Assembly (NCBI GenBank): GCA_038025085.1 | Contig: CM076143.1 | Coordinates: 15,423,501 to 15,487,500, forward strand | Source: Tetragonia tetragonoides | Taxonomy: Eukaryota; Streptophyta; Magnoliopsida; Caryophyllales; Aizoaceae | Length of the DNA: 64,000 nucleotides | Direction: 5' to 3' | Part shown: piece after piece, positions 44,801-54,618 of the stretch | How positions within the stretch are numbered: the first letter of the stretch is position 1 | Layout: the number at the start of each line of letters is the position of its first letter | The notes under the pieces: model-generated | Told to the model about the DNA's origin: nothing | The model's input: only the letters and a program-made list of their open reading frames with translations | Database searches by the model: none | Position numbers and translations under genes: made by a program

Positions 44801-47800
44801 ATATATATATCTAGTATGTATTTTTCATGTTTTATTGAAAATAGTCTCCCAAAGGGACTTACGACCTTTGAGAGTCGTTAGACTGTTTTCGACCAAACGG
44901 CATTCGAAGTGAGCCGGAGACGTCTAAATCACTTTTGATTTTGGTTTTAATCCCTTATTGAAATTACTAATACATATATCTAATATATGTTTTTCATGTT
45001 TTATTGAAAATAGTCTACAAAAGGGACGTACGAGCTTTGAGAGTCGTTAGGCTGTTTTATACCAAACGACATTCGAAATGAGTCGGAGTCGTCTAAATCA
45101 CTTTTGATTTTGGTTTTAATCCCATATTTTAATTACTAATACATATCTCTAGTATGTGTTTTTCATGTTTTATTGAAAATACTCTCCCAAAGGGACGTAC
45201 GACCTTTGAGAGTCGTTAGGCGGTTTTCGACCAAACGAACTTCTAATTGAGCCGGAGACGTCTAAATCACTTTTGAATTTGGTTTTAGTCCCGTATTATA
45301 ATTATTAATACATATTTCTAGTATATCCTTTTCATGGTTTATTGAAAATAGTCTCCCGAATGAACGTACGATCTTTGAGAGTCGTTAGGCGATTTTCGAT
45401 CAAACGACGTTCAAATTGAGCCGGAGACGTCTAAATCACTTTTGATTTTGGTTTTAATCCCTTATTATATTTACTAATACATATTTATAGTATCTACTTT
45501 TCATGTTTTATTGAAAATAGTCTCCCAAAGGGACGTACGACATTTGAGAGTAGTTGGGCGATTTTCGACCAAACGGCTTTCGAAATGAGCCGGAGACGTC
45601 TAAATCACTTTTTATTTTGGTTTTAATCCCTTATTATAATTACTAATACATATCTCTAGTATGTCTTTTTCATGTTTTATTTAAAATAGTCTCCCAAAGT
45701 GAACATCTGTATTTATTGACATTGAAAGAAATTATGGATCAGTAAAAGATTTAAACTTGAATATAATAGTAACAGAAATGGTTTCTTTAAAAATTTGTGT
45801 TATCATTTAAGTTGTGAATCAACAATGCAAAATATTTATCAGTCTTTAACCAAAATATGTTTGTGAAGTTCTATCAAACTTGATGACAAAATAAACCTTT
45901 GAGAACTTGGCAATAAACCTTTCAATACACCTCATCACAAAATAAATCAGTAACAACTAGGCAGAAAAATAAATCAGTGACAATTTCATTTCATAAGTAA
46001 GCCACCTGATTAGAAAATAAATCAGTGACAAATCATGTTTCTGAACTAACCTATTCCAAGTATGCTTGTATGACAACCCATCTAATAAGTCAGCTACTAA
46101 GAAATTGCAATAGTACGCAAATACAAGTGTTCATCAACAGAACCACCTCACATGATGAAGCCAATAAAAACAAATTTGAAACCCAATTCCAAAGTCACTG
46201 TTTATCAAGCATTGTTGGAAGCCCTAATGATTTTCTTGAGAACACGTCGTCTGCGTTCGTTTCCAGCATTCACAATGAGAAAGGATGCAAGTTTGAGGCG
46301 AGCATCGACGATGTTGTCTTCAAAATTTTGCAATTTTAATGGAGTGTTAATCAAACGCGTCTTATAAAATTGTCGAACAAAGTTTTAAAAAAAGAAACTA
46401 CAGAAAGTAAATATACACCATACCTTTTTAAGTCGGATATTCTTGAGTTCATTGAGATCACTTAGAAGCCAACACATGACATGTACCCCCAAATCTTTTG
46501 AGCCGTCATTAGGAAACATTGGGGTCTTCGATATTTGCTTCATTTCCATGGCTTTGAGCTTCACTCTGTCACCTAGAAATGTGAACACGTTGTCCCTAGC
46601 TCGTTTCTGTATAATCATGCACAAGGTAGATATCATATTTTTAGACCTATGTATAAGTATTATTATTGTTCAACAGGTTCAATGCAAGGTTAGCATCATT
46701 TTAATATCATGACCTTGCTCTGCAAATTGGCTTCAATAACAAATAAGAGACAACCAAGCACACCAAGCAAGAGGAAAAGACACCTCCCTCTGGAATAAAA
46801 CAACCCATGCCAATCATAAAATTTTGATCATATTACATGTTCAAATTTGACCAACTGTGAAAGCCAAGGAAATGACCACTTTTCATTTGTAACAGCTATT
46901 TGTTCCTAATAAATAGTTTTAGTGCCAATAATGAGGTTCAACTACATGCTTACGCACAAACACAAACAATAATGACCAATTTTCATTTGTAACAACTATT
47001 TGTTCCCAGTAAATAACTTTAGCGTCAATAATGAGGTTCAACTACAAGCTTACACACACACACACACAAACCATCTCTTGTGTATAAATGTCAACTCCAA
47101 GTGAATGTTACTCATCTGCTGCTACTATATTCAAGTTCACCATACCATCTCTTGTGCCTCTTTCTTCATGATCATCCACATCATCTCTATCAATTAACAT
47201 TTCACTTACGTTCTCATCATTAACACCATTTTCTTTCTCACGATTCACATACAATACAATCTGGTTGGACACCATCCTCTCAACGTTCATTGCATATATT
47301 TCCTCATCAGAATCGCTATTTAAACCCCAAGCATCTTCTAAATTCTGTGATGAAATATACCTACCAGTCAAAGTAGTCACTACTTACAAATAGGATCATT
47401 CTTAAATTGATACAAATCAATAATAGGTTGTTACTAATAAATTAAGTCACTTCAACAACCATTCATATATACGTCTTTTTACTAGGAAATTATATGCTAC
47501 AATGCCAATTATCTTATCACAATATCAACAATATTTCACTCAGTTTGTTACTAGAAAAAAAAAACTCTGTTTGTTATTAAAAAATTAACGGGAAAAAAAA
47601 ATCATGCTTTCTCTCTCTTCATTCATCTTCTTCTTCCAAATCTCTACGCATTGCTTCACAAATCGGATTTTCAATTAAGCTGTTACTAGAACAATCGTTA
47701 TTAAAGGATATTTTGATCCATTTGACATGAATACAATTATCTAAAACTAATGAGGTACACAAATAATGAAACTTAAAGCAATAATATACTAACCCTAATA

Positions 47801-48366
47801 ATTTCTTCCTCCTCCAACTCGTTTAAGTTGAATTGGGCCATAATTTCGCCATCGTCGTCGTCGTTACCGGAGTTTGGTTGAAGCAAAACAAAGCTTCTCC
47901 AACATACAGCCAAAGAAAACAGAATTTGAGCTTCGACGGAAAAATTCGCCGCCGTCGTCGTCGCCGTTACCGGAGTTCTTCACTAAGTGACCGGAGTTGT
48001 TCACTCAAGCATAATGGCTGACATAATTATTTTGAGATTAACAAATTTCAGATTTTGGGGAAGTTTGGGCGGTTTCTTACTGAGTTTTTCCCCCCATTTT
48101 GTCAAATGTTTTCCCCCTTATTTACTCACATTTTCCCTCTCAAATGTTATTTTGGCTGCCACGTGTCGCTCATTCAATTGGCCACGTCATTTTGGGTGCC
48201 TGAAGACCAGCGTCTATGTGCCAAGCGCTTTTGCATTCCTTTTTTTTTTTTAAATTTTTTCGAAAATCAAATCTAGCCGTTCATATTCAAATCTAACGGT
48301 TGGAGATTGTTTTCATAATTCTCATGAGATGGTGAGTTATCATATGATCATATATATATATATCTA

Positions 48367-48412
<46 letters not shown>

Positions 48413-49150
48413 ATGTTTATGTTTGCACAAACAACTAAATTTTCAATAAAAGCTACCGTTGAAGCTAGCAACTGGTTTTTTTTAACTCTCAACTTCCAAA
48501 CAGTTTGCATGATTATTTTCAATTTGCAATTACAACTACAATTAATTTTGTAAATGTACTCACACTAGCTTTCAACATGCAGCTACAGCTACAACTCCAT
48601 CTAGTTTATTAGCTTTTCGTAGTCATTTTCAACTATTTTCTATTAATTTCTTTCTAGTTTTAACATTTCACGACTTATTTTGGCAAACATAATTACATCT
48701 AACTAAATGATTGATTTAGTTCCGAGCATGGGTGATGGAGATGATTTGAATGAGATGGTGCTTTGGAGAACAAGATCAAGGGGAGCAATAATATCACAAG
48801 GGGAGTGTTCGAGGCAAAGATGTCAACCATGTTGCCCTGGTTATGAATGTTGGGGTCAAGGAGGAAAATGGCCACCAAGTCCTGGTATTTGTTTACCTGC
48901 CAATACCCTACCGAACAACCAAGACAACAACAATGAGATCAAGGACATGACAAAAACCACTAACAAGCTCACTTGTGCACACCAGAGTTGTGATGTATGT
49001 TGCAATGGGTATGAATATTGGGGACAAGGTACATGGCCACCAGGACCTGGTCAGGGAGTTTGCCTCGCCGTGGTTACTAATAAGAATAATGACCACAATG
49101 AGGACAGAACAACTACCTCCACTTTGTTCAACAGACGCATGTCAGCCTGA
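38256..49150 (+). CDS. secreted two-module Cys-rich protein (copy B), 2 exons
   Basis: Exon 1 (38256-38310) encodes a signal peptide, 'MYNLKLFLLAILFATVSA', and ends at a GCAG|GTACAT donor. Exon 2 (48720-49150) follows a TTTAG acceptor, giving 161 residues in phase. The mature part has an acidic start (GDGDD), a basic patch (RTRSR, residues 35-39) and two related modules. Module 1 is residues 48-76, pattern C-x4-C-x2-CC-x4-C-x13-C. Module 2 is residues 104-133, with the same spacing, but its fifth Cys is Tyr118. Both share 'GYE(C/Y)WGQG' and 'WPP-PG'. An Asn/Thr-rich linker (80-101) joins them. The C-CC-C-C order recalls knottin-type plant peptides, but the loops are short. No function is recognised: apoplastic defence or inhibitor peptide is only a guess. 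The 10.4-kb intron holds a complex repeat element. The exons are intact. Confidence 0.7.
38831..38879. repeat. (TA)n tract, left side of intron insertion
   Basis: About 48 bp of TA repeat. It stands exactly where intron homology between copies A and B stops, and a second (TA)n tract marks the right side (48349-48409). Copy A has no such tract. Confidence 0.95.
38886..38910 (-). other. terminal hairpin next to CTAG
   Basis: Two 12-base arms, ttcagtacgcac and gtgcgaactgaa, pair at 11 of 12 positions around a single-base loop. Two bases beyond the arm is CTAG (38880-38883), and the flanking base is T on the minus strand. Helitron 3' ends have such a hairpin before CTRR, though usually with a longer gap. 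Confidence 0.55.
38911..39984. other. left non-inverted flank of the foldback core
   Basis: Non-coding DNA inside the intron insertion. It contains a short GC-richer minisatellite at about 39505-39660, with a unit of roughly 21 bases near 'ctccggcgtcctccaaaaaa', copies of which alternate with 'ggcgacctcc' forms. The open frame over it (39375-39626) reflects the repeat and is not convincing as a gene. Confidence 0.5.
40395..40676 (-). pseudogene. ORF in left arm, mirrored at 46025-46339
   Basis: A 93-codon minus-strand frame starts 'MTTHLISQLLRNCNSTQIQV' and also contains 'FVSSIQNEKGCKFEASIDDV'. The right arm encodes nearly the same peptide on the plus strand at 46025-46339. The shared protein-level similarity may only reflect nucleotide identity of the arms. 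I recognise no family. In a foldback element this could be a piece of a captured or element-encoded gene. Confidence 0.35.
41050..42412. repeat. ~168-bp satellite array, left orientation (~8 units)
   Basis: The start 'tgggagactattttcaataa' recurs at about 41051, 41219, 41387, 41557, 41727, 41891, 42067 and 42236, giving a period of about 168-170 bp. Each unit also holds 'tttagacgtctccggctcat' and 'aacgactctcaaaggtcgta'. Units differ from each other by scattered substitutions and small indels. It is AT-rich with no coding capacity. Confidence 0.92.
42413..45700. repeat. same satellite, opposite orientation (~19-20 units)
   Basis: At about 42412 the array switches strand. From here the units read as the reverse complement, with recurring blocks such as 'gaaaatagtctcccaaaggg' and 'gagccggagacgtctaaatc' about every 168 bp. 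The unit number is estimated from length. The array is more than twice as long as the left one, so the inverted repeat is unequal. It ends at 45700 in the same flank that starts the left array. Confidence 0.92.
46385..46636 (-). pseudogene. Ulp1/C48-protease-like C-terminal remnant
   Basis: An 83-codon minus-strand frame contains 'SKTPMFPNDGSKDLGVHVMC'. This resembles the active-site block of Ulp1-type (SUMO protease-like) peptidases carried by some plant Mutator-like and foldback elements, where the usual text is 'Q.N..DCGVhvm'. The catalytic Cys position is Leu here, so it would be inactive even if expressed. The assignment rests on one short block. Confidence 0.4.
47108..47380 (-). pseudogene. 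acidic ORF in right arm, unknown
   Basis: A 90-codon minus-strand frame is rich in Asp, Glu and Asn ('MLIDRDDVDDHEERGTRDGM'). It lies upstream, in the same direction, of the Ulp1-like remnant and within the right-arm-only segment, so it may be an N-terminal piece of the same element-encoded protein. No family recognised. Confidence 0.3.
47626..48345. other. right non-inverted flank of the foldback core
   Basis: Non-coding DNA with short GTC/GCC triplet-rich patches (47850-47980) that include a repeated 'gttaccggagtt' block. Downstream comes a stretch with 'ctagccgttcatattcaaat' followed by 'ctaacggttggagatt', a style common near plant transposon ends. No gene is seen. Confidence 0.45.
48349..48409. 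repeat. (TA)n tract, right side of intron insertion
   Basis: About 60 bp of TA repeat with an embedded 'ctatctatc' variation. Intron homology with copy A resumes shortly after it, at about 48425. Confidence 0.95.
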
Positions 49151-49474
49151 TTAATTTCATGCACACAATTATACGCAATTTGACTATGTTTTAGAGTGCG
49201 TTTGAGAATACCTTGAAATAGCTTATAAGTAGTGGATTTAATAACTTTTTATAAATGCTACTTTCATAAGCATTAACGATTAAACTCATGGACCCACAAC
49301 TTATAAGATTGTGCCCCTAATTAATTAATCCACAACTTGTTGTCTTCTTCATGATGTATTTGGCCTTTAGAATTCAATAATAAGAGAAAATCACAATCAA
49401 CAATAATTACAAGGATCTGTTTTTAATTTTTCACCCGTCTTGAAATTAGTTATGTTTAAGTACTTATTGTGTAG
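49151..49474. other. 3' flank of copy B
   Basis: Probable 3' untranslated region and flank, matching 26305-26960 behind copy A with indels. An 'aataat' signal-like motif lies at 49376-49381. The retrotransposon begins at 49475. Confidence 0.6.
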
Positions 49475-50002
49475 TGCTTCCGGGTTCTTTCTTGGGTCGA
49501 CTATGAAGTATCAAGTTTTGGGCGAGGCCTTCTGGCTGCAAATATCTACGAAGTGTTTGTTGAACCTGCAAAGAACAAAGTAACTGCCCTGGGGAATTTT
49601 CCGGGAAAGGCCCCTCCGAAGTCAGCTCTCGCAGGTAAGAGAGATAAAATCTAGAGAGAGAGAGAATATTTCTGGGATTTATGTAAGAGAGAGAAAGTTA
49701 CCTGAAATAAATGACTGACTGTCTATATATAGAAGACGTTAGTGGCAGGGTACGTAATTCCCGTACCCTGTCAGATGTCAGATGAAAACCTCCCGTGTTT
49801 TCCGTATTGGGCCTGCCAGATTTGATTTTTTGGGCCAGGCTGGTCATAATGACGTGTTGGGTAAATGCCTTCGGATTTTGGGGATGTCAACTCTCTATGT
49901 TGACCGCCATGTGTCACTTTGTGATTGGTCGTTTGACTTCTTGACGTTTTCCAATGATGTGATGATGTGGGACCCGCAAAAGGAATATTTTGGGTCTCAA
50001 CA
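49475..50002 (-). repeat. 3' LTR of the gag-only element
   Basis: 528 bp with TG...CA ends. It matches 60477-60943, but has about 55-60 extra bases around 49632-49700 containing GA-rich sequence that the other LTR lacks. Confidence 0.9.
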
Positions 50003-50016
50003 TTTAGCCCCTTGAA
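50003..50016 (-). other. polypurine tract of the gag-only element
   Basis: On the minus strand the sequence just before the 3' LTR is 'caaggggctaaa', a short purine-rich plus-strand primer site. Confidence 0.6.
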
Positions 50017-50099
50017 TTATGTCAAGTAAGAGTCTTGAGCTTGGCATGATTCGAAACAAGCAGTCTTAAATAAGTGAGTCCTCGTGGGTGCGTACAACC

Positions 50100-52999
50100 A
50101 AGTGGGATAGAGTATAATACTTGGCCATTTGGGCGAGTAGAAAACCACGGTCACTTGGGCGAGCAGACACTGCGTCGTTGGGCGAGCACAAGAGCATTTT
50201 TGCACCTTCATACTTCAATTCGACTGCTTTAAGTTTGGATTCTGAAGATGGTCAAAACATGAAAGTTGTAGCCCTTGTTGTACGGTTTCCACAGGTTTTT
50301 GAATCATCTCGATACGTCAGATATCGTGATGAAGCCTTGGCGAGTACGAACACTCATGATTTGGCGAGCACAGTAGCCAGCCTTGGGCGAGCGTAATTAG
50401 CTCGATGATGTTTGGCTCGGTGTCCTGGGGAGTGTAGCAAGTACGCTGTGGGCGAGTAAATGGGCATGGCGAGGCTGTCTCAGGCGAGCACAACGACGAG
50501 TCTTGGGCGAGGATAGTGAAAGAATTTCTAACTACTAACATGATCATACATGCATAATAGAAATTCGATTAACCTAGAAAAACATGTGAGTACTGTAATT
50601 AAATATCAAATCAAAATCTTACCTCACTCCTTTAGTTGCTGGTTGGATGAACAGTGGTTGGGTATGGACTAACACATCAGATATCGTGCCTCAACTGGTA
50701 TCCACACACAGGCTCGAATCCACACGTTAGTATGCTAGTACAGTGATCACATTTCACAACCTCCATTCTCTCATTACTCTAATGACACACAGTTAGGGTT
50801 ACGTAAAAACTAATTATCACGTGTAACCATAACTGATCAAGAGTCACGAAATAAATAGAGAGGTGGGAGGGCTGATTAGGTTAAGTGTGTGATTGGCCTG
50901 ATCCGAATTAGATCATTCTAATAAAACGAGCCTGCTAAGTGTGCGACCCTGCTGGTTTACTTAATGTGGCAGTAAGTCCAAACCTCTTTTCTGGCCCACA
51001 AACCGTAATTAGTTTCTAGCAAAATATTACGATTACCCATATTAAGTAAAGATCGAGTTAAACAATCCAACCAATAATGCAATTATTAATTCTTACTATG
51101 ATTAGTTCATAGGGCAAATCCAACAGATAGGAGCCCAGCACATTCGTGCTAGCCATGAGTATTGGCGAGCTGAAGCTGTACAACTTGGGCGAGCAAATGG
51201 GCATGGCTAATCCTGGGAGCTTGCCTTGTGAAAGCATGGGCCATGGGCGAGCATGGCGCGACTGTATCAGGCGAGCACGACGACGAGACTTGGGTGAGCA
51301 CATGCTGCGTCGTTGGGCGAGCACAAGTGCATTTTCGCACCTTCATACTTCAATTCGACTTCTTTAAGTTTGGATTCTGAAGATGTTCTAAACATGAAAG
51401 TTGTATCCCTCATTGTAAGGTTTCCATGTGTTTTTCAATCACTTCGATACGATGTCTAAGGAGTAAGACATGGCCAAAATACAGAACCGCTGTAATAATC
51501 ACCCGGAAACGCGATGGAGCCTTGACGAGTACGAAAACTCACGATTTGGCTAGCACAATAGCCAGCCTTGGGCGAGTGTAATTAGCTCTATGTGTTGGGC
51601 GAGCATAGGCATCTGTACGTGCCATTGGGAGCTCTATTCGCAGATCTTCGTGTGGGCGAGTGTGGCTCACAGCTGTTGGGCGAGCATAGGTAGATGTACG
51701 TACCATTGGGAGCTCTATTCGCGGCTCTTGGTGTGGGCGAGTGTGGCTCACGACTATTAAGCGAGTACAGGGAGCCAGACCAACTCGTTGACGCTTATCT
51801 ACGCATCACCCATGCATGTAGTGGGTGAGTTCAGGTCTCGGTGGGCGAGCGTAGTAGTCTTGCCACGGGCGAGTATAGTACTCTTGCTATGGACGAGTGT
51901 GATGGCGAGGATAGCCCTTAGGTGAGCACAAGATCTTTTGTCAATGTACATTGGGGTTGTGCTTCGTGGAATGGGCGGCCATGAGCACAACTTTTTGAGC
52001 GAGTAGAGGGTTGGAGCACGCCTCTAACTCTCTCCATGGGCGAATATAATTCTCGCCAAGGGTATCTTGAGAAAGCACCAGGTCCGCTCAGTGTTTCGGC
52101 GAGTACATAACTTAGCTCTTGGGCGAACATAAGTCTTGAAATGGCTCTTGTGATGGATTTAGAAGAAACCCATTATGAAAGACCCAGTAAGAAAGTACCC
52201 AAGTAGAAATGGGCGACCATAAAATCGTGGAAATGGGCGACCTTAGGGGCTAAATAAGCCCCTGGAGGTAGACCAAGTAAGATGGTGCCCAGATGCACGG
52301 GATGAGCCCCTTGCATTGGGCGACCATAAAATCGTGGAAATGGGAGACCCAATAAGCCCCTAGAGGTAGACCAAGTAAGAAGGTGCACCAAAGTGCACTG
52401 GAGGAAGCCACAAAGGGCGACCATAGAGGGCCAAACAAGCCCCTAGTGGAAAACCAAGTAAGAGGGTGCCAGTGTCTGGGCGACCACAAAATTATTGAAA
52501 TGGGCGACCATAGGGGGCTAAATAAGCCCCTAGTGGAAGACCAAGTAAGCTGGTGCCACTGTCTGGGCGACCACAGAATTATTGAAATGGGCGACCATAG
52601 GGGATAAATAAGCCCCTAGTGGAAGACCAACTAAGAGGGTGCTAGTGTAGAGAAATACCCATAATCTTTGGCGACCATAATTTTGTTGGAATGGGCAACC
52701 CTGGAATGGGTGATTGGAGCCCAATGGCCGTTATTCTTGCTGAGATTTCATGACGATCGATTCTGGATTGGTCGAGGTGGTTCTCTTGGAGCCTTCCATC
52801 GATAAGCCTGATGAATGGACGACCCTGGCTTTGTGCCAAATCGGCGACCAGAGCATTTTCTTCTTCGTAAGAGAGCTTTGGTGAAGTATTCTCCTCCTTT
52901 TTAGCCCTAATACTTCATGAAGTGAGCGACTATGGGTTTGATTGATTTCTTCACCTTGATCGACTACATGGGGCTGGAATAAGGCCCTTGTGAGAAGAA
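50100..52999 (-). repeat. low-order repeat region rich in GGGCGAG / GGGCGACC
   Basis: The internal region of the gag-only element contains dozens of 'ttgggcgagcac' or 'gggcgaccata' blocks. Larger duplications are visible. About 130 bp at 50173 recur at 51311, about 75 bp at 50335 recur at 51510, and an ~83-bp unit is tandem at 51590-51760. Several ~90-110-bp units with 'taaataagcccctagtggaa' follow each other at 52200-52640. No frame is long or protein-like. Tandem and dispersed repeats between gag/pol and the 3' LTR are known in Tat/Ogre-type elements. Confidence 0.85.
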
Positions 53000-53060
53000 C
53001 AAGTTGATGAGTGAGGATTATATGTAATATTTATAAAGAAATTCACTCTAGATTTATTCA

Positions 53061-53700
53061 GTGAAGAAAAGTGCAGGAATTTATTCAGTTGACTCTTTTA
53101 CTGCAATAGCTGCTCAATTAGAAACTCTAACTAAAAAGGTTGACACTTTGAGTACTTCTTGCATACAAGTGCAGGGTGTTCTTTGTGGACAGTGTGGAGG
53201 ACTGCATGCTAGTACAAGTTGTCAGGTAGGGAATTCTTTCTCTCAATCCCATGAGCAAGCTAACTATGTTGGAAATTTTGGCAGGGCGAATAATCCTTCT
53301 TTCAACACCTATAATCTGGGGTGGAGGAATCATCCGAATTTAGAAGAACTAATGTCTAAATTCATCACTGCAACTGATACTAGATTTAAAAATCAAGAGG
53401 CTTCGATCAAGAACTTAGAATTTCAAGTTGGACAGATTCCAAATATGATATCTGAAAGAACGTAAGGCTCCTTACCTAGCAACACTGAAAAGAACTCAAA
53501 GGAAAAAATCAATTTCATATCTTTAAGAAGTGGCAAGGAACTTCTAGAGGTGCAATACAAGAGTAAGAGCAAGGTAAATGAAGGAAAGCAAGATGATGAT
53601 AACCAAGGGCATCAAAAGGTAAGTAAGGAACCTGAGCAACAGCCGGTTCCTAAACCTCTAGTAAAACTTACACCCCTCCTATTCCTTTCCCTTAAAGACT
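53061..53700 (+). pseudogene. gag C-terminal part of the nested element
   Basis: The plus-strand frame contains a knuckle-like 'CGQCGGLHASTSC' (Cys-x2-Cys-x3-His-x4-Cys), 'NLGWRNHPN' and 'ATDTRFKNQEASIKNLEFQV', typical of the end of Athila-type gag. A premature stop at 53463-53465 is followed in the same frame by 'GSLPSNTEKNSKEKINFISL', and a second stop lies near 53694. The N-terminal gag is deleted. Confidence 0.78.
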
Positions 53701-54618
53701 GAAGCAACATAAATTGGATGCGCAACTCGGTAAATTTCTTGAAATTTTAAGAGATTGCATATTAATATTCCATTTGTTTATGCTTTGACTCAAATGTCTA
53801 AATATGCAAAATTTCTTAAGGACATTTTGGCTAACAAAAAAAAATTGGAAGATTTTGAAAGAGTTAATCGTAATGAAGAGTGTTCAGCAATCTTACTAAA
53901 CAAGTTGCCCCAAAAGTTAAAGGATTCAGGTAGTTTTACCATTCCATGCACCATTGGAGACACTCATTTTAATAGGGCTTTATGTGATTTGGGTGCAAGT
54001 ATAAATTTAATGCCTTGGTCAATTTTTAAGAAATTAGGATTAGGAGAGGCAAAGTCAACCACTGTATCTCTTCAATTAGCTGATAGATTGATAAAGTATC
54101 CTAGAGGGATAGTTGAGGATGTGCTAGTAAAGGTTGACAAGTTCATATTCTCTGTGAATTTCATTGTTTTGGACATGCAAGAAGACCAAAAGATACCTCT
54201 CATTTTAGGTCGTCCTTTCTTAGCCACAGGAGGTGCATTAATAGATGTACCACAAGGAAGATTAATTCTCAAGGTGGATGATGAACAAGTCACATTTAAT
54301 GTTTATACGACCACCAAACATTTTTCTAATGAGATGCCTTGTTTTAGAATTGATGTTGTTGACAATGTTTTTGATAAGCTTGTGCAGGATCAAAAAGCAA
54401 AAAGTATGCAAGAGCATTATCTTGAAGCATCAAAGCAGATCAAGGGCAAGGAGAAAGAATTTGAGAACGACATGGATTTTACAAAGACAAGTCCACAATC
54501 ATTAGGAGTTAAAGGTTTTCATAAAATAAAGAAGGAGGATCTTGTTTGTAATAGACCAAATCTTTGCGGAAGTAAACTCGATCTTGATACTCACAAAGAC
54601 AAGGATGATCGTGGATGA
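53700..54618 (+). pseudogene. retropepsin-like aspartic protease of the nested element
   Basis: The 287-codon frame (from 53755) starts in 'NIPFVYALTQMSKYAKFLKD', a gag-pro junction block. It then carries the aspartic protease fold with 'CTIGDTHFNRALCDLGASIN' (active-site Asp-Leu-Gly-Ala, the variant usual for this lineage) and 'PLILGRPFLATGGALIDVPQ'. A one-base frameshift near 53.75 kb separates it from gag. The frame ends where RT would be expected, at 54618, followed by non-coding DNA. Confidence 0.85.

Larger units (their letters stand above)
45701..47625. repeat. right arm of the giant inverted repeat, outer part
   Basis: Inverted counterpart of 39985-41050. Segments 45701-46395 and 47384-47625 match the left arm in inverse orientation. 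The block between them (about 46395-47384) is unique to the right arm and carries the Ulp1-like remnant. Confidence 0.88.
38880..48345 (-). mobile_element. complex foldback-like element in the copy B intron
   Basis: Intron similarity with copy A stops at about 38830 and resumes at about 48425, so roughly 9.5 kb between two (TA)n tracts is inserted DNA. Its core is a large inverted repeat (39985-47625) whose inner arms consist of a ~168-bp satellite. A Ulp1-protease-like remnant is present in the right arm only. This combination resembles plant foldback/Mutator-like elements of the FARE or Kaonashi kind. The extreme left end, read on the minus strand, has a GC-containing hairpin followed by CTAG and a T, reminiscent of a Helitron 3' end, so the outer vehicle may be a different element from the core. 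The limits and the strand are provisional. Confidence 0.55.

Noticed and set aside
41050..45700. CRISPR-like array of regularly spaced repeats
   Set aside because: The ~168-bp units are contiguous satellite monomers without distinct spacers, they change orientation, and the setting is a plant nuclear genome.
46025..46339. 104-codon plus-strand ORF as an independent gene
   Set aside because: It is the mirror copy of 40395-40676 in the other arm of the inverted repeat. Its orientation conflicts with the Ulp1-like remnant, and no family is recognised. Treated as part of the repeat.
48707..49150. Single-exon gene starting at the ATG at 48707
   Set aside because: That ATG would give no signal peptide and lies before a splice acceptor conserved in copy A. 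Exon 1 at 38256 supplies a good signal peptide, donor and matching phase, so the two-exon model is preferred.
38256..49150. Calling the Cys-rich gene a known antimicrobial peptide or inhibitor
   Set aside because: The Cys order is suggestive but loop lengths differ, and there is no recognised family signature. Any named function would be invention.
50003..50030. Primer-binding site for a plus-strand retrotransposon
   Set aside because: The sequence after the left LTR does not match any tRNA 3' end, whereas a TTGGCGCC-type site lies inside the right LTR and gag is on the minus strand. The element is minus.
51539..52130. Minus-strand ORFs with repeated 'HTRPHQEPRIELPMVRT'-like text
   Set aside because: Translations of the GGGCGAG phrase repeats, with no conserved domain and short frames.
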